This document shows positions 36,047-44,788 of a stretch of 64,000 bases of DNA, one piece after another. A program made the position numbers and the translations under genes. Every line of letters begins with the position of its first letter. The first letter of the stretch is position 1. Source of the DNA: a bacterium (lineage in GTDB: Bacteria; Electryoneota; JAOADG01). The stretch spans positions 62,001 to 126,000 of the forward strand of contig JAOADG010000037.1 of assembly GCA_026417415.1 (NCBI GenBank), in the 5' to 3' direction. The notes beneath the pieces are model-generated. The model had not been told where the DNA came from. It worked only from the letters and a program-made list of their open reading frames with translations, and searched no databases.

Positions 36047-37218
36047 TATCCTTCAAATCGCAAAGCAGCACCGACAATGAACCATAAAAACAATGCATTT
36101 TCAGCATCTGTTTGATAGTTTTGAAAAACACTACCAATCAATAGAATGATTATAGAAACCAAAAAGCCAAGATTCCATTCACGTATGTCACCACTTGAAT
36201 TTCGCCATTTTTGAAAGAGGTGATAGAGTACAATCACCCAAAACAGCAAAAATACTAAAAGTGCACCAATCCCATATTCTACAGCGGTAGACAAATAATC
36301 ATTGTGTGGGTGTGCGGTAGAACTAAAAGAAAAATCTTTTTTCCGATATTTTTCAAATACCGTATTCCAATTGTTGTTTCCGATGCCTAAAATTGGATAA
36401 TCTCGAATGATTTTCATGGAAGTGTGCCACAATTCAATCCGTGTGGGATCCCCTCTAGGTTGATGTTTTTGAGTCACTTCTAAACCATAACTAAGTCGTT
36501 CACCGGTAGCAGAAAAAATGCTAAACATGAAAAGTATGATACAAACAAAACTGATTCCGTAAATAATCTTTTGTTTTTTACTACCGAAAATTGTAGTTAC
36601 GATACTACCAAATAACAGTCCAAGAATCATTGACCTTGCCATGGTGGCAAGAACACCAATTCCACAAGCGATGGTAAATGCAAGGGGTAAAAATACATAA
36701 CGTGTCGTAAGCCCAACTAAAGGAAAAGCAAGTCCCATTAAACCAGCAAAAGTTAAATAGAAATCTTGTAATCCGGTTGCATGATAACGATGAAAAAGTG
36801 CTAAGAGCGGTCTTCTTCCTCGCAATAAGTCCCACCCATAAAAATATTGATAAACACTATAAATCGAAAGAATAACAACTAACAATCCAAGTAAAAATAA
36901 GGAACGTTCAAGTCGTTGTTTATCCTTACCAACAACAAACCCAGGTATGAGCGCAGCAAATACACTCATTTCTTCAATCCAACTTGACCAATTGGATGCT
37001 ATAGGTGAAAAAAAGGTGGAAAGAAATTGAATGACTATGTAAACAATCAATAACCAAATGGGAAAAAATTGCTTTGGAAACTCGTCTCGTCCATCCAATA
37101 AAAAGAATAAGAAGACGATTAGTCCTAACGTAAGATTGCTTAAAGCAATGGATGTAAAAACAAAAACGGGAAATAGAATGCAAATAGATAGCAATACTTG
37201 TCGTAACGTAGCATTCAC
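36046..37218 (-). CDS. O-antigen ligase family membrane protein (Wzy/WaaL-like)
   Basis: A 390-residue protein with about ten membrane segments. The long periplasmic loop contains RIELWHTSMKIIRDYPILGIGNNNWNTVFEKY and then TAHPHNDYLSTAVEYGIGAL, typical of the O-antigen ligase/polymerase family (PF04932). Whether it is a ligase or polymerase is not decidable. Genes for an entire O-antigen cluster are not present around it. Confidence 0.88.
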   Translation of the reverse strand: MNATLRQVLLSICILFPVFVFTSIALSNLTLGLIVFLFFLLDGRDEFPKQFFPIWLLIVYIVIQFLSTFFSPIASNWSSWIEEMSVFAALIPGFVVGKDKQRLERSLFLLGLLVVILSIYSVYQYFYGWDLLRGRRPLLALFHRYHATGLQDFYLTFAGLMGLAFPLVGLTTRYVFLPLAFTIACGIGVLATMARSMILGLLFGSIVTTIFGSKKQKIIYGISFVCIILFMFSIFSATGERLSYGLEVTQKHQPRGDPTRIELWHTSMKIIRDYPILGIGNNNWNTVFEKYRKKDFSFSSTAHPHNDYLSTAVEYGIGALLVFLLFWVIVLYHLFQKWRNSSGDIREWNLGFLVSIIILLIGSVFQNYQTDAENALFLWFIVGAALRFEG

Positions 37219-37236
37219 GTAGAAATTTCAGTTTGA

Positions 37237-37452
37237 TTAAGACGAACGTTGATTTTGATCTTGAGAAGATTTCGGTTGTGTAGTATCAGAAGTGTCGTGA
37301 GTCGATGGTTTTTGATCGTCACGCATGGCTTGCCGAAATTCTTTGACACCACCTCCTAATCCACGCATCAACTCCGGTAATTTTTTTCCACCGAATAAAA
37401 GTAAAATAACTAAAGCTATAAGGATAATTTCACTGGTACCTAATCCAAACAT
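37237..37452 (-). CDS. tatA: Sec-independent translocase TatA/TatE
   Basis: A 71-residue protein: an N-terminal membrane helix (SEIILIALVILLLFGGKKLPELM) followed by the amphipathic helix (GGGVKEFRQAM) and a polar tail, the standard TatA arrangement with the FGGKKLPE hinge. AAAGGAGG lies just before the ATG. tatC is not in the window. It stands alone, 18 bases before the O-antigen ligase-like gene. Confidence 0.95.
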   Translation of the reverse strand: MFGLGTSEIILIALVILLLFGGKKLPELMRGLGGGVKEFRQAMRDDQKPSTHDTSDTTQPKSSQDQNQRSS

Positions 37453-37500
37453 TCTTCCTCCTTTATTACAATATACAAACCTAAAGTAAAAACTTCTACA

Positions 37501-38844
37501 TTATAAGCGTTCATAAGATAATGCTTCTTTTTCACCTGCCTCAGGATTTACCAAAAGCAATAACAGTCCACCGCATACAAAGAAAAAAAGCAAACAAAGA
37601 ATAGCAAGTTGAATCGAGTGGGTTAACCATAACATCGTACCGTATAAAAGTGGTCCTATGAGCGTGCTAATTCGGCTTTGTACTGAGAAAAAGCCAAAAA
37701 ATTCTGCTGTGCGATTGATCGGAGTAAAACGTGCAAATAGTGAACGAGAAAGTGATTGACTTGAACCTAATACCAATCCAGCAAGAATGCCAATGATGTG
37801 AAACTCTAAAATTGGATCGAAAAAGGTACCAATCCCATAAGTCCAAATACAAACCAACATCCAAACAATGAGTGAAAGAAACAGTGCTGTTTTATCATTT
37901 AGCCACTGTGTTAACCATCCAAAAAAAACGGATCCGATAAAACCACACCCCTGTATCATTAAAAAAAAGAGAATTAATTGCGATGAATTCATTTGAAGGA
38001 CTGATTCACCAAATATGGAAGCCATTAAAATAACGGTCTGAATTCCGTTGTTGTAAAAAAAGTAGGCAATCAAAAAAAGAAAAGTATGTTTCAATTGTTT
38101 AGTATAGAGAAATGTTTTATACAACCTATTGAAAGAATGTTTCCATAACCGAAAAACGTTGATTTTTAGTGGCTCTTTCTTTTCATAGACCCAAAACATC
38201 ATTGGAATCGAAAACAACACCCACCATACAGCCACACTGAAAAAAGTATCCGTCACAGGTCTTGGTTCCCAAAACGCCCATGCGGGAGGGCTTAACATAA
38301 ACAAATTGATAAGGAGTAAGAGTCCACCCCCTAAATAACCAACGCCCCAACCAAAACCACTAACTTTACCTATCTCATTGGGTTTGGCTACTTGTTTAAG
38401 CAAAGCATCATAGAACAATAAACCAGCATTAAATCCGACATTGGCAATAATAAATGCAATTCCACCAAATAACCATTCGCCCCGATCCACAAACCCTAAC
38501 AGAAAAGTGCCAAGGACACCTAAAATAGTAGAGTAAAAAAGATACCTTTTCCGATGACCACTTTCATCTGCCATTGCACCGATAAATGGTGAGATAGCCA
38601 TAACAAACAGCGTTGATATGGAAATCAGATAACTAAAAATTGTTGTTCCCGGAATTTGGGATTGAATACCAAAAAGGGAGAAGAAAATACCTTCATCACC
38701 ATTGGCGACTTGAAGTGCATAGTATTTATTAAAAATGACTGCCAAAATGGTAGTGGCAAATGCAGAATTGGCTACATCATAGAATGCCCAGCCCCAAACA
38801 CTTTTACGACGAAAAGTTGGAAGGTTCGCATCTGGTTGAAACAT
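37501..38844 (-). CDS. MFS transporter, UMF1/Atg22-like family
   Basis: A 447-residue protein with about twelve membrane segments. The N-terminus SVWGWAFYDVANSAFATTILAVIFNKYY is the signature of the UMF1/Atg22-like group. Substrate unknown. Its start shares one base with the stop of the T9SS cargo gene (TAATG). Confidence 0.88.
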   Translation of the reverse strand: MFQPDANLPTFRRKSVWGWAFYDVANSAFATTILAVIFNKYYALQVANGDEGIFFSLFGIQSQIPGTTIFSYLISISTLFVMAISPFIGAMADESGHRKRYLFYSTILGVLGTFLLGFVDRGEWLFGGIAFIIANVGFNAGLLFYDALLKQVAKPNEIGKVSGFGWGVGYLGGGLLLLINLFMLSPPAWAFWEPRPVTDTFFSVAVWWVLFSIPMMFWVYEKKEPLKINVFRLWKHSFNRLYKTFLYTKQLKHTFLFLIAYFFYNNGIQTVILMASIFGESVLQMNSSQLILFFLMIQGCGFIGSVFFGWLTQWLNDKTALFLSLIVWMLVCIWTYGIGTFFDPILEFHIIGILAGLVLGSSQSLSRSLFARFTPINRTAEFFGFFSVQSRISTLIGPLLYGTMLWLTHSIQLAILCLLFFFVCGGLLLLLVNPEAGEKEALSYERL

Positions 38845-39545
38845 TAACGGATAAATTGAAGACGATGGATTTGACGCGAGTTTCGTCCATCAACTTGTAA
38901 TAGATAGGTTCCCGATGGAGTATCCTTAAAAAAGGGACTTAAATCAAGCAGGGTGAGACCCGATGCGAAAGTTTGCTGGGTAGAATAGATTTCCCTTCCT
39001 CGAAGATCATACAATCGTAACCTAACTGTTTCCCTTTGGTTCAGTTGCAAAACCAGCGTTGAATGTGAATTAAAGGGATTAGGGTAAACGTATGTAAGAA
39101 AAGTACTCGTTGGAATAGCATCGCGTTGGATTGTATTGGAAGACACGGTTAAGGTACAAGGAATGGTGATTGAAAAAGTTGTATTGTCTTGAGATACAGT
39201 TAGTGAAGCAATTCCTACTGCTCCACCACTTGTCGGAAAGATCCCTAAAGCAACACTATCCCTTGCACCAGAAGATAAAGTAAGAGGGACGGAAGTCATA
39301 AAATCCGGATAGCAAGCTTCACCTACACATAGATTAACAATCCAAGGCGTAGGTAAGTTAATCCGTTGATAAGAAACAGTGAGTTGCAGAGGTTGATTGG
39401 TTAAGTTCACCACATCCATATAGAAATCTGTAACTTCATTAACTGTGCCTTGTGCACTGGTCATACGGGGTGTCAGTGTAAAGGATTGACTGAATGCAAC
39501 ATGGAAGCAGATAAAAAAGAAGATAGACAAACTGAATTGGCGCAT
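38844..39545 (-). CDS. Secreted protein with T9SS type A sorting domain
   Basis: A 233-residue protein starting at the ATG at 39545 (MRQFSLSIFFF), which gives a signal peptide ending AFSQ; a longer frame to 39596 is less likely because it pushes the signal peptide inward. The middle is a beta-rich domain with no clear family. The C-terminal about 80 residues form a T9SS sorting domain: TYVYPNPFN, then VRLRLYDLRGREI and SGTYLLQV. The protein should be exported by Sec and passed through the outer membrane by the type IX system. It overlaps the MFS gene and follows the TlpA-like lipoprotein gene by ten bases. Confidence 0.85.
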   Translation of the reverse strand: MRQFSLSIFFFICFHVAFSQSFTLTPRMTSAQGTVNEVTDFYMDVVNLTNQPLQLTVSYQRINLPTPWIVNLCVGEACYPDFMTSVPLTLSSGARDSVALGIFPTSGGAVGIASLTVSQDNTTFSITIPCTLTVSSNTIQRDAIPTSTFLTYVYPNPFNSHSTLVLQLNQRETVRLRLYDLRGREIYSTQQTFASGLTLLDLSPFFKDTPSGTYLLQVDGRNSRQIHRLQFIR

Positions 39546-39555
39546 AGCAGCACTC

Positions 39556-40584
39556 CTATCGAGGTAAATGATTCTCAATGAGTTGATGTAATTCATTTTC
39601 AGTTAATGAACCACCTGTAAATACGATCGTTCCTGTAGTATCCACCAATATGTTCAATGGGTACGAAGGAGGTGTCCGACCATCCATACGAAACCAAAAA
39701 CCAGGATGTGGATCGTACGTAAGTGGATATGTAATTCCTAATGCTTGGCCACTTTGGTATAACTCAAGACGACTTTGTTGACCGATCGGTGTGGTTGGCG
39801 AGATAAAGCGAACACGACGCGATGCATAAGTTAAGTAGGTACTTGCAAAATAAGGTAACTCTAAACGGCAAGGATTGCAGGTAGTAAACCAGCAACTTAT
39901 CATTACCAGAAATCCGCGATATTGTTCTAAATCTAAACTATCATGGCGAGTGGTATCTGATTGGAGAATCTCTTGACGAAAAGGAAATGGGATATTGCCT
40001 ACATTTCTTCCTACAACTGCAGGTTCAAGCTGAAAATGCAATGGATAAGTACTGTTTTGAGATACTTCAATATGGTGTAAAGACGGTCTTAGTGTACGAT
40101 GATCTGCTAATGCTGCAGAAACGGTATGACGTCCTTCAGAAACAGGAATGAAAGATGGGGTCACCAAAATAGTCCCTACACTATCACGTGCGTATTGTTC
40201 GTCAATTACTATACGTGCATTGGAAGGTTCACTCGTGACTTGGATATATCCTACAGGTGCACGATTCATTTTTGCTTCAAAGAAAAGTGTATCAATGGAT
40301 GGAACTTGCACGGTATAATTTCGTTCTGCATATTCTAACCCCCGAATCGTCAAATGATAAGATTTAGCAGGTATCGGTCCAATTAGTGCAGGTGTAGTTT
40401 GGCTTTGGGGAACAGAATCCAAAAGGATGCTTAGACCGTTAAGTGAATTTCCTGAAAGTGAATCGATCGCACGTACATACAAAAGACCACGTGGAGTACT
40501 TGGTGGTTCAACAATTTCGCAACCCACAAAAGTTCCAATGACGATAAGTACAAGAAAAAAGCGTGTCCATAGAGTAGGTATCAT
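39556..40584 (-). CDS. Lipoprotein with PEGA-like domain and TlpA/thioredoxin-like domain
   Basis: A 342-residue predicted lipoprotein (lipobox ending TFVGC, Cys about residue 22). The N-terminal part has carboxypeptidase-regulatory/PEGA-like sequence (GYIQVTSEPSNARIVID, around 110-130). From about residue 200 there is a thioredoxin-like domain with the CxxC motif CNPC (SCWFTTCNPCRLELPYF) and the cis-proline region in PPSYPLNILVDTTG. It resembles TlpA/ResA-like redox proteins in the periplasm. Likely cotranscribed with the T9SS cargo gene. Confidence 0.8.
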   Translation of the reverse strand: MIPTLWTRFFLVLIVIGTFVGCEIVEPPSTPRGLLYVRAIDSLSGNSLNGLSILLDSVPQSQTTPALIGPIPAKSYHLTIRGLEYAERNYTVQVPSIDTLFFEAKMNRAPVGYIQVTSEPSNARIVIDEQYARDSVGTILVTPSFIPVSEGRHTVSAALADHRTLRPSLHHIEVSQNSTYPLHFQLEPAVVGRNVGNIPFPFRQEILQSDTTRHDSLDLEQYRGFLVMISCWFTTCNPCRLELPYFASTYLTYASRRVRFISPTTPIGQQSRLELYQSGQALGITYPLTYDPHPGFWFRMDGRTPPSYPLNILVDTTGTIVFTGGSLTENELHQLIENHLPR

Positions 40585-40655
40585 AAGTAAAATCCTAAAG
40601 GCATTCTGATGAGTTGCTAAAGTTGATGAAATAGCAATTAAAAAAATACTTTTTG

Positions 40656-40729
40656 CGCGCCAAGAGGGACTCGAACCCCCAACCCCAAGCTTAGAAGGCT
40701 TGTGCTCTGTCCTGTTGAGCTATTGGCGC
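40656..40729 (-). tRNA. tRNA-Arg (anticodon UCU)
   Basis: On the minus strand the acceptor arms GCGCCAA/TTGGCGC pair fully. The anticodon stem CAAGC/GCTTG encloses loop CTTCTAA, giving anticodon TCT (AGA/AGG arginine codons). D arm GCTC...GAGC and T arm GGGGGTTCGAGTCCCTC fit. Discriminator G; CCA is not encoded. Confidence 0.97.
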
Positions 40730-40768
40730 TTTTGTAAAATAATAATATCAAAAACGATAGAAATACAA

Positions 40769-42079
40769 CTACCGATTTCGTTTACGTTGCATCGTACTTT
40801 TCGTTTGTAAACCAAAATGATACATCGTATTTCCGTTTTCGTTAATTCCGAGATCTAAGCGCGCTTCGTAAATCAAAGGAGCAATCCACCGAAATCCAAA
40901 ACCTCCACCTAATATACGTTTTGAGTGAACTAAGCAAGAATTCCATGCAGAACCAATATCAAAAAAAGTTGCTAATTCAAGCCGATTTTGAATTTGATAA
41001 CCAAATGAGGAAAGAACAAAAGTCGGTAGAATCGGTAAACGAAGTTCAGAAGTTAAGATATATTCATTTACTCCTGTTTGATTCGTTCCTATGTCATGGA
41101 TACGATAACCACGAACAGTATTCATTCCACCTATGTGAAATAAACGAAAAGTGGGCAACCCTTGCAAAGTGGTTCTATCTTGGACTTGAATCAATCCTGT
41201 CTGAAGTAAATACATGGGTTTATAAATAGGTTGCCAATAACGAACATCTACTAAACCATGATGAAACAAATGAGTGCCACAATAATATTGATACTGGGTT
41301 TCAAACCATAACCCTTTTGTAGTTCCAATGTTTTGATTTCTGCGATCATACCTGAAACGGGCGCCAACCCAAAATATAGAAGCATCATCATTGAATTTAG
41401 TCGCTGTTTGAGATTTTGATTGAATACCTCCTAAGCCCAATGAATAGCGATAATATTCAAGAGATTTACCCGTAATCCATTGTTCCATTTCAGTAAAGCG
41501 TTCATATTGTTGACTTTGGACATTACGTTGATATGAATAGGAAATTTTAGTACTGATACCTATTCCTACACGTCTTCCAAACAACCATGGGTGATCAAAC
41601 GTGAAATCATAACTTCTATTTTTCCCGAATAAACCACTTAGCCCAATTTTTCCACCTAACCCATCAATATTACTACAACTAACTGCACAGCCAACAGACA
41701 GTCCATCCATTTCAGAATAGAACCAATCCGGGGTAATGAGAATGGGTGGTATTTCATGAATTTCCCAAGAAAGATGAACCCCTAAAGTATCCCTAAGAAT
41801 ATTGGTGTTGATCGTAGAAATATGGTCATACTTACTTAATCGTTGTTTTTCAAGGGAAAGAATTCTGTAATTGAATGGTTTTCCTACTTGATGGATGAAC
41901 TCACGTTGGAGTAAGTGCGGAGAAGTGGTTTTTAGACCTGTCCAAGTGATTCTTGAAATCATCTGACCTTGAAAGGTGGTGTCAACTGCTTCATCTTTCA
42001 AAAAACGAATTTGAAAAGGGGAGCTGAAACTAGTTGAACAGAAAAAGAGAAGAAAAATAATAGAAAGGAGTATATTCAT
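40769..42079 (-). CDS. Omp85/BamA-like outer-membrane protein
   Basis: A 436-residue protein with a signal peptide (about residues 1-19). A single POTRA-like module is likely between about 40 and 115 (ISRITWTGLKTTSPHLLQREF is the typical start), and the remainder is a bacterial surface antigen barrel with glycine/aromatic alternation and the segment GGMNTVRGYR. That VRGYR stretch is the conserved loop motif of the Omp85 superfamily. It is much shorter than BamA (one POTRA rather than five), so it is a BamA-like or TamA-like paralogue. Confidence 0.8.
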   Translation of the reverse strand: MNILLSIIFLLFFCSTSFSSPFQIRFLKDEAVDTTFQGQMISRITWTGLKTTSPHLLQREFIHQVGKPFNYRILSLEKQRLSKYDHISTINTNILRDTLGVHLSWEIHEIPPILITPDWFYSEMDGLSVGCAVSCSNIDGLGGKIGLSGLFGKNRSYDFTFDHPWLFGRRVGIGISTKISYSYQRNVQSQQYERFTEMEQWITGKSLEYYRYSLGLGGIQSKSQTATKFNDDASIFWVGARFRYDRRNQNIGTTKGLWFETQYQYYCGTHLFHHGLVDVRYWQPIYKPMYLLQTGLIQVQDRTTLQGLPTFRLFHIGGMNTVRGYRIHDIGTNQTGVNEYILTSELRLPILPTFVLSSFGYQIQNRLELATFFDIGSAWNSCLVHSKRILGGGFGFRWIAPLIYEARLDLGINENGNTMYHFGLQTKSTMQRKRNR

Positions 42080-42112
42080 CTGTTAATGTATGAACTCATC
42101 GCATTGTACAAA

Positions 42113-42142
42113 AAATTGGGCGCCGCTGTTGGCGCCCAATTT
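42113..42142 (-). terminator. Rho-independent terminator after citrate synthase gene
   Basis: A perfect 12-bp stem (AAATTGGGCGCC / GGCGCCCAATTT) with a six-base loop is followed on the minus strand by a run of T. It lies 19 bases after the gltA stop codon, so the Omp85-like gene downstream probably has its own promoter. Confidence 0.9.
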
Positions 42143-42160
42143 AGAAAGATAACTTAAGAA

Positions 42161-43450
42161 TTATTGCCCTTTTGCTTTTTTTCCTGCTTCAAACAACCAT
42201 TTGGTAGTGACTGATTTTGGTCTTTCAATTGGCATACCTAAAGCACGTGCCAATACCATCTGAGCACCCATTCCTAACACACGGGACACACTGAATAATA
42301 CAGTGTAATATTGGAACTCAGTTAAGCCGTAGTGATAGAGTAAAGCGCCTGATGCTGCATCTACGTTTGGCCAAGGATCTTTTATCTTTTGAATTTGTTT
42401 GAGAATATCCGGTACTGTGTCAAATGTTAAGGCAACAATTTGGAAGATAGGATCATCCGCACAATACTTATGGCCAAACTCTTTGAACATCTTGAAACGT
42501 GGATCAACCACTCGAAGTACAGCATGACCATAACCGGGGATAACACGTCCCGCTGCAAGTGTTTCGGTTGCTTCTTGGTGCAGTTGTTCTTTGGTAGGCA
42601 CACCATTAAATTTTTCATAGATACCGATTACCCAAGCAAGACATTCTTGATTGGCCAAACCGTGTAATGGTCCTGCTAATCCATTTAGACCGGCACTAAT
42701 TGCATAATAAGGATCAGATAAAGCACTGGCTACCAAATGACTGGTGTGTGCACTCACATTGCCCGATTCGTGATCACAGTGTAAAACCATGTACAACCGC
42801 ATCAGTTGATCAAATTCGTCATGATTGAATCCTAACATTCTTGCATAATCTTGTGCCCAATCAAAGGATGGATTCGGAGAAAGACGCGGACCTTTTTGAT
42901 ACTTTTTCCGATAAATCCACGCTGCAATTTCGCCCACGTTAGCAATAATATCCAATACATCTTCTAAAACATATTTCCAATAATCATCTTTCTTCGCGCC
43001 AGCATCATAAGCACGACGGAATTTGGATTCACGTTCCATTGCTAAGATGGCTGTATCAAGCATCACCATTGGATGATGGTCATCTTTTTCTTCAAACTGG
43101 TCTAAGATCTTCCAAATATAATGTGGAACTTTTGAACGACTTTTGATATCTTGTTGAAGATCAGAAAGTTCTTCTTTGCTGGGAAATTCATTGGTCAGCA
43201 TCAACCAGAAAATTTCTTCTGGTAGTTTATCACCAAGTTCTTCCAGTTTGTGACCGCGAATAATCAAACCGTAGTTTGGATCTACTTCCGAAGTGTCACA
43301 AACCAAAGAGCGAATGCCACGCATACCACCTACAATTTGATCTACAGTAACATGGTCAACCACTTGATCACCATATTGTGTTTTTAGTTCTTTTAATTCG
43401 GCACGTAATGATGGAATAATTGAGGAAAGTTTATCAAATATCTTACTCAT
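42161..43450 (-). CDS. gltA: Citrate (Si)-synthase, eukaryotic (mitochondrial-like) type
   Basis: A 429-residue enzyme condensing oxaloacetate and acetyl-CoA to citrate. Its sequence follows the mitochondrial-like citrate synthase type: VDQIVGGMRGIRSLVCDTSEVDPNYGLIIRG near the N-terminus, GPLHGLANQECLAW containing an active-site His, PGYGHAVLRVVDPRF with the second conserved His, and the C-terminal Asp in FDTVPDI. AAGGAG precedes the ATG at eight bases. Ends with its own terminator. The 325-base gap upstream is described separately. Confidence 0.92.
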   Translation of the reverse strand: MSKIFDKLSSIIPSLRAELKELKTQYGDQVVDHVTVDQIVGGMRGIRSLVCDTSEVDPNYGLIIRGHKLEELGDKLPEEIFWLMLTNEFPSKEELSDLQQDIKSRSKVPHYIWKILDQFEEKDDHHPMVMLDTAILAMERESKFRRAYDAGAKKDDYWKYVLEDVLDIIANVGEIAAWIYRKKYQKGPRLSPNPSFDWAQDYARMLGFNHDEFDQLMRLYMVLHCDHESGNVSAHTSHLVASALSDPYYAISAGLNGLAGPLHGLANQECLAWVIGIYEKFNGVPTKEQLHQEATETLAAGRVIPGYGHAVLRVVDPRFKMFKEFGHKYCADDPIFQIVALTFDTVPDILKQIQKIKDPWPNVDAASGALLYHYGLTEFQYYTVLFSVSRVLGMGAQMVLARALGMPIERPKSVTTKWLFEAGKKAKGQ

Positions 43451-43775
43451 AGGAATACTCCTTAAAGTTGCGGATTTTTGTGGAATAACATCACCTTATC
43501 TAAACCTTGCGATGGAACAATTTTCAAAAATGATGAGTTATATTCTTGAGTTTTCAATTAGATAAGGTCCTTAAATGTACTAAGTTTGTAAACTGAAGGT
43601 CAACTCTTTTTTCCTGAAAGACCTTTTTAGAGTTTGACTTGACTTTTAGGAAAAACGAGCGTACTATGTAAAGGCGATTAAAGTAATTTGTTAATCAAAA
43701 GATTATCAGGAAGTTGACCTGAGTTTAACGATTTTGAGTGTTGTGAGTTTGCAACAAAAAAATCGGGAGTGACCA
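43451..43775 (+). promoter_or_regulatory. Divergent intergenic region (gltA / M23 peptidase) with a sigma70-like promoter and dyads
   Basis: This 325-base gap separates divergent genes. For the plus-strand gene I see TTGACT at 43639-43644, a 17-base spacer and TACTAT at 43662-43667, close to the ideal sigma70 pattern. Exact inverted repeats lie around it: ACCTTATCTAA (43493-43503) with TTAGATAAGGT (43558-43568), and AGGTCAACT (43597-43605) with AGTTGACCT (43712-43720), the latter pair flanking the promoter. They could be regulator binding sites; no regulator gene is adjacent. No ORF is convincing. Confidence 0.6.
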
Positions 43776-44723
43776 TTGAATTTATTCAAACAATTTTTCC
43801 ATTACGCGAAACTTTTTTTATCCATGCCTAATCGCTTGCGTATTCTCGTAGTAACAGAGGGTACGGAAGCAATCAAGTACATCACTGTAAAATTAAAACA
43901 CATTACCTTAGGCGCTTTAGGAGGTATGGTTTTTTTCTTTCTTGTGACCATCGTTTTTGCCTATTTCATTGGTTTGTGGGTCGCAGAAAGAAAAATGATG
44001 GAAGTATCTTCCAAAAACCAAATTTTAAAGAGTCAAATGATGACTTTGAGTACCAAGGTTAAGGCATTACAACAAAAACTCGGTGAGTTAATGAAAACAG
44101 ATGAAATGATGCGAACGGGCCTTGGATTACCTACAATAAATGAAGAAACCAGACAAGCAGGAATTGGTGGTACAATCAATCCATTAACTATAGAAGATGA
44201 AACAGATGAGTTAACCAAAGAAATTCAACTGCTTGAACGTGAAATGATACTTCAACAACAAAGTTATCAAGAAATTTCTGAAGGGATTAAACGTCAACAG
44301 GCCATTGTAGAACATACCCCTTCAATTCGACCTATGGCAACTGGTTTCTTTGGAAGTAGTTTTGGATATCGTCGTGATCCGTTCACTGGAAAAATTGCGA
44401 TGCACGAAGGAATTGATATCAATGTTCCCGTGGGAACTCCAGTGTATGCTACAGCGCCAGGTGTGGTAAAAATTGCCAAATATCTATCCAATTATGGACA
44501 AGTGGTGGTGATAGATCATTACTATGGGTATCAAACAGTGTATGCACATTTATCTTCGTATCGTGTACGCGTGGGCGAAAAAGTAAAACGTGGAGACATC
44601 ATCGCTTTTTCTGGAAACAGTGGGAGATCTACAGGTCCTCATTTACATTATGAGGTCAGGCAGAACAATAGACCTGTAGATCCAATGGACTTCTTGTTTG
44701 ACACATTTGCATTTACAAGATAA
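43776..44723 (+). CDS. M23 family metallopeptidase, membrane anchored
   Basis: A 315-residue protein. TTG start at 43776, preceded by GGGAG at six bases; an ATG 16 codons later is a possible alternative. One transmembrane segment (about 50-72, GALGGMVFFFLVTIVFAYF), a coiled-coil (about 80-190), then the LytM/M23 domain: FGYRRDPFTGKIAMHEGIDI (His and Asp zinc ligands in MHEGIDI), TVYAHL and HLHYEV. It should cleave peptidoglycan cross-links or, as in EnvC-like proteins, activate amidases; all zinc ligands are present, so an active peptidase is likely. Confidence 0.92.
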   Translation: MNLFKQFFHYAKLFLSMPNRLRILVVTEGTEAIKYITVKLKHITLGALGGMVFFFLVTIVFAYFIGLWVAERKMMEVSSKNQILKSQMMTLSTKVKALQQKLGELMKTDEMMRTGLGLPTINEETRQAGIGGTINPLTIEDETDELTKEIQLLEREMILQQQSYQEISEGIKRQQAIVEHTPSIRPMATGFFGSSFGYRRDPFTGKIAMHEGIDINVPVGTPVYATAPGVVKIAKYLSNYGQVVVIDHYYGYQTVYAHLSSYRVRVGEKVKRGDIIAFSGNSGRSTGPHLHYEVRQNNRPVDPMDFLFDTFAFTR

Positions 44724-44745
44724 AATCATCTAATTGTGAAATCAG

Positions 44746-44773
44746 AACGGCTTTCATAGGGAAGCCGTTTTTT
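44746..44773 (+). terminator. Rho-independent terminator after M23 peptidase gene
   Basis: Stem AACGGCTT / AAGCCGTT (8 bp) with an eight-base loop, followed by a run of T, 23 bases after the stop codon. Confidence 0.85.
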
Positions 44774-44788
44774 GTATGTTGTTGAACC

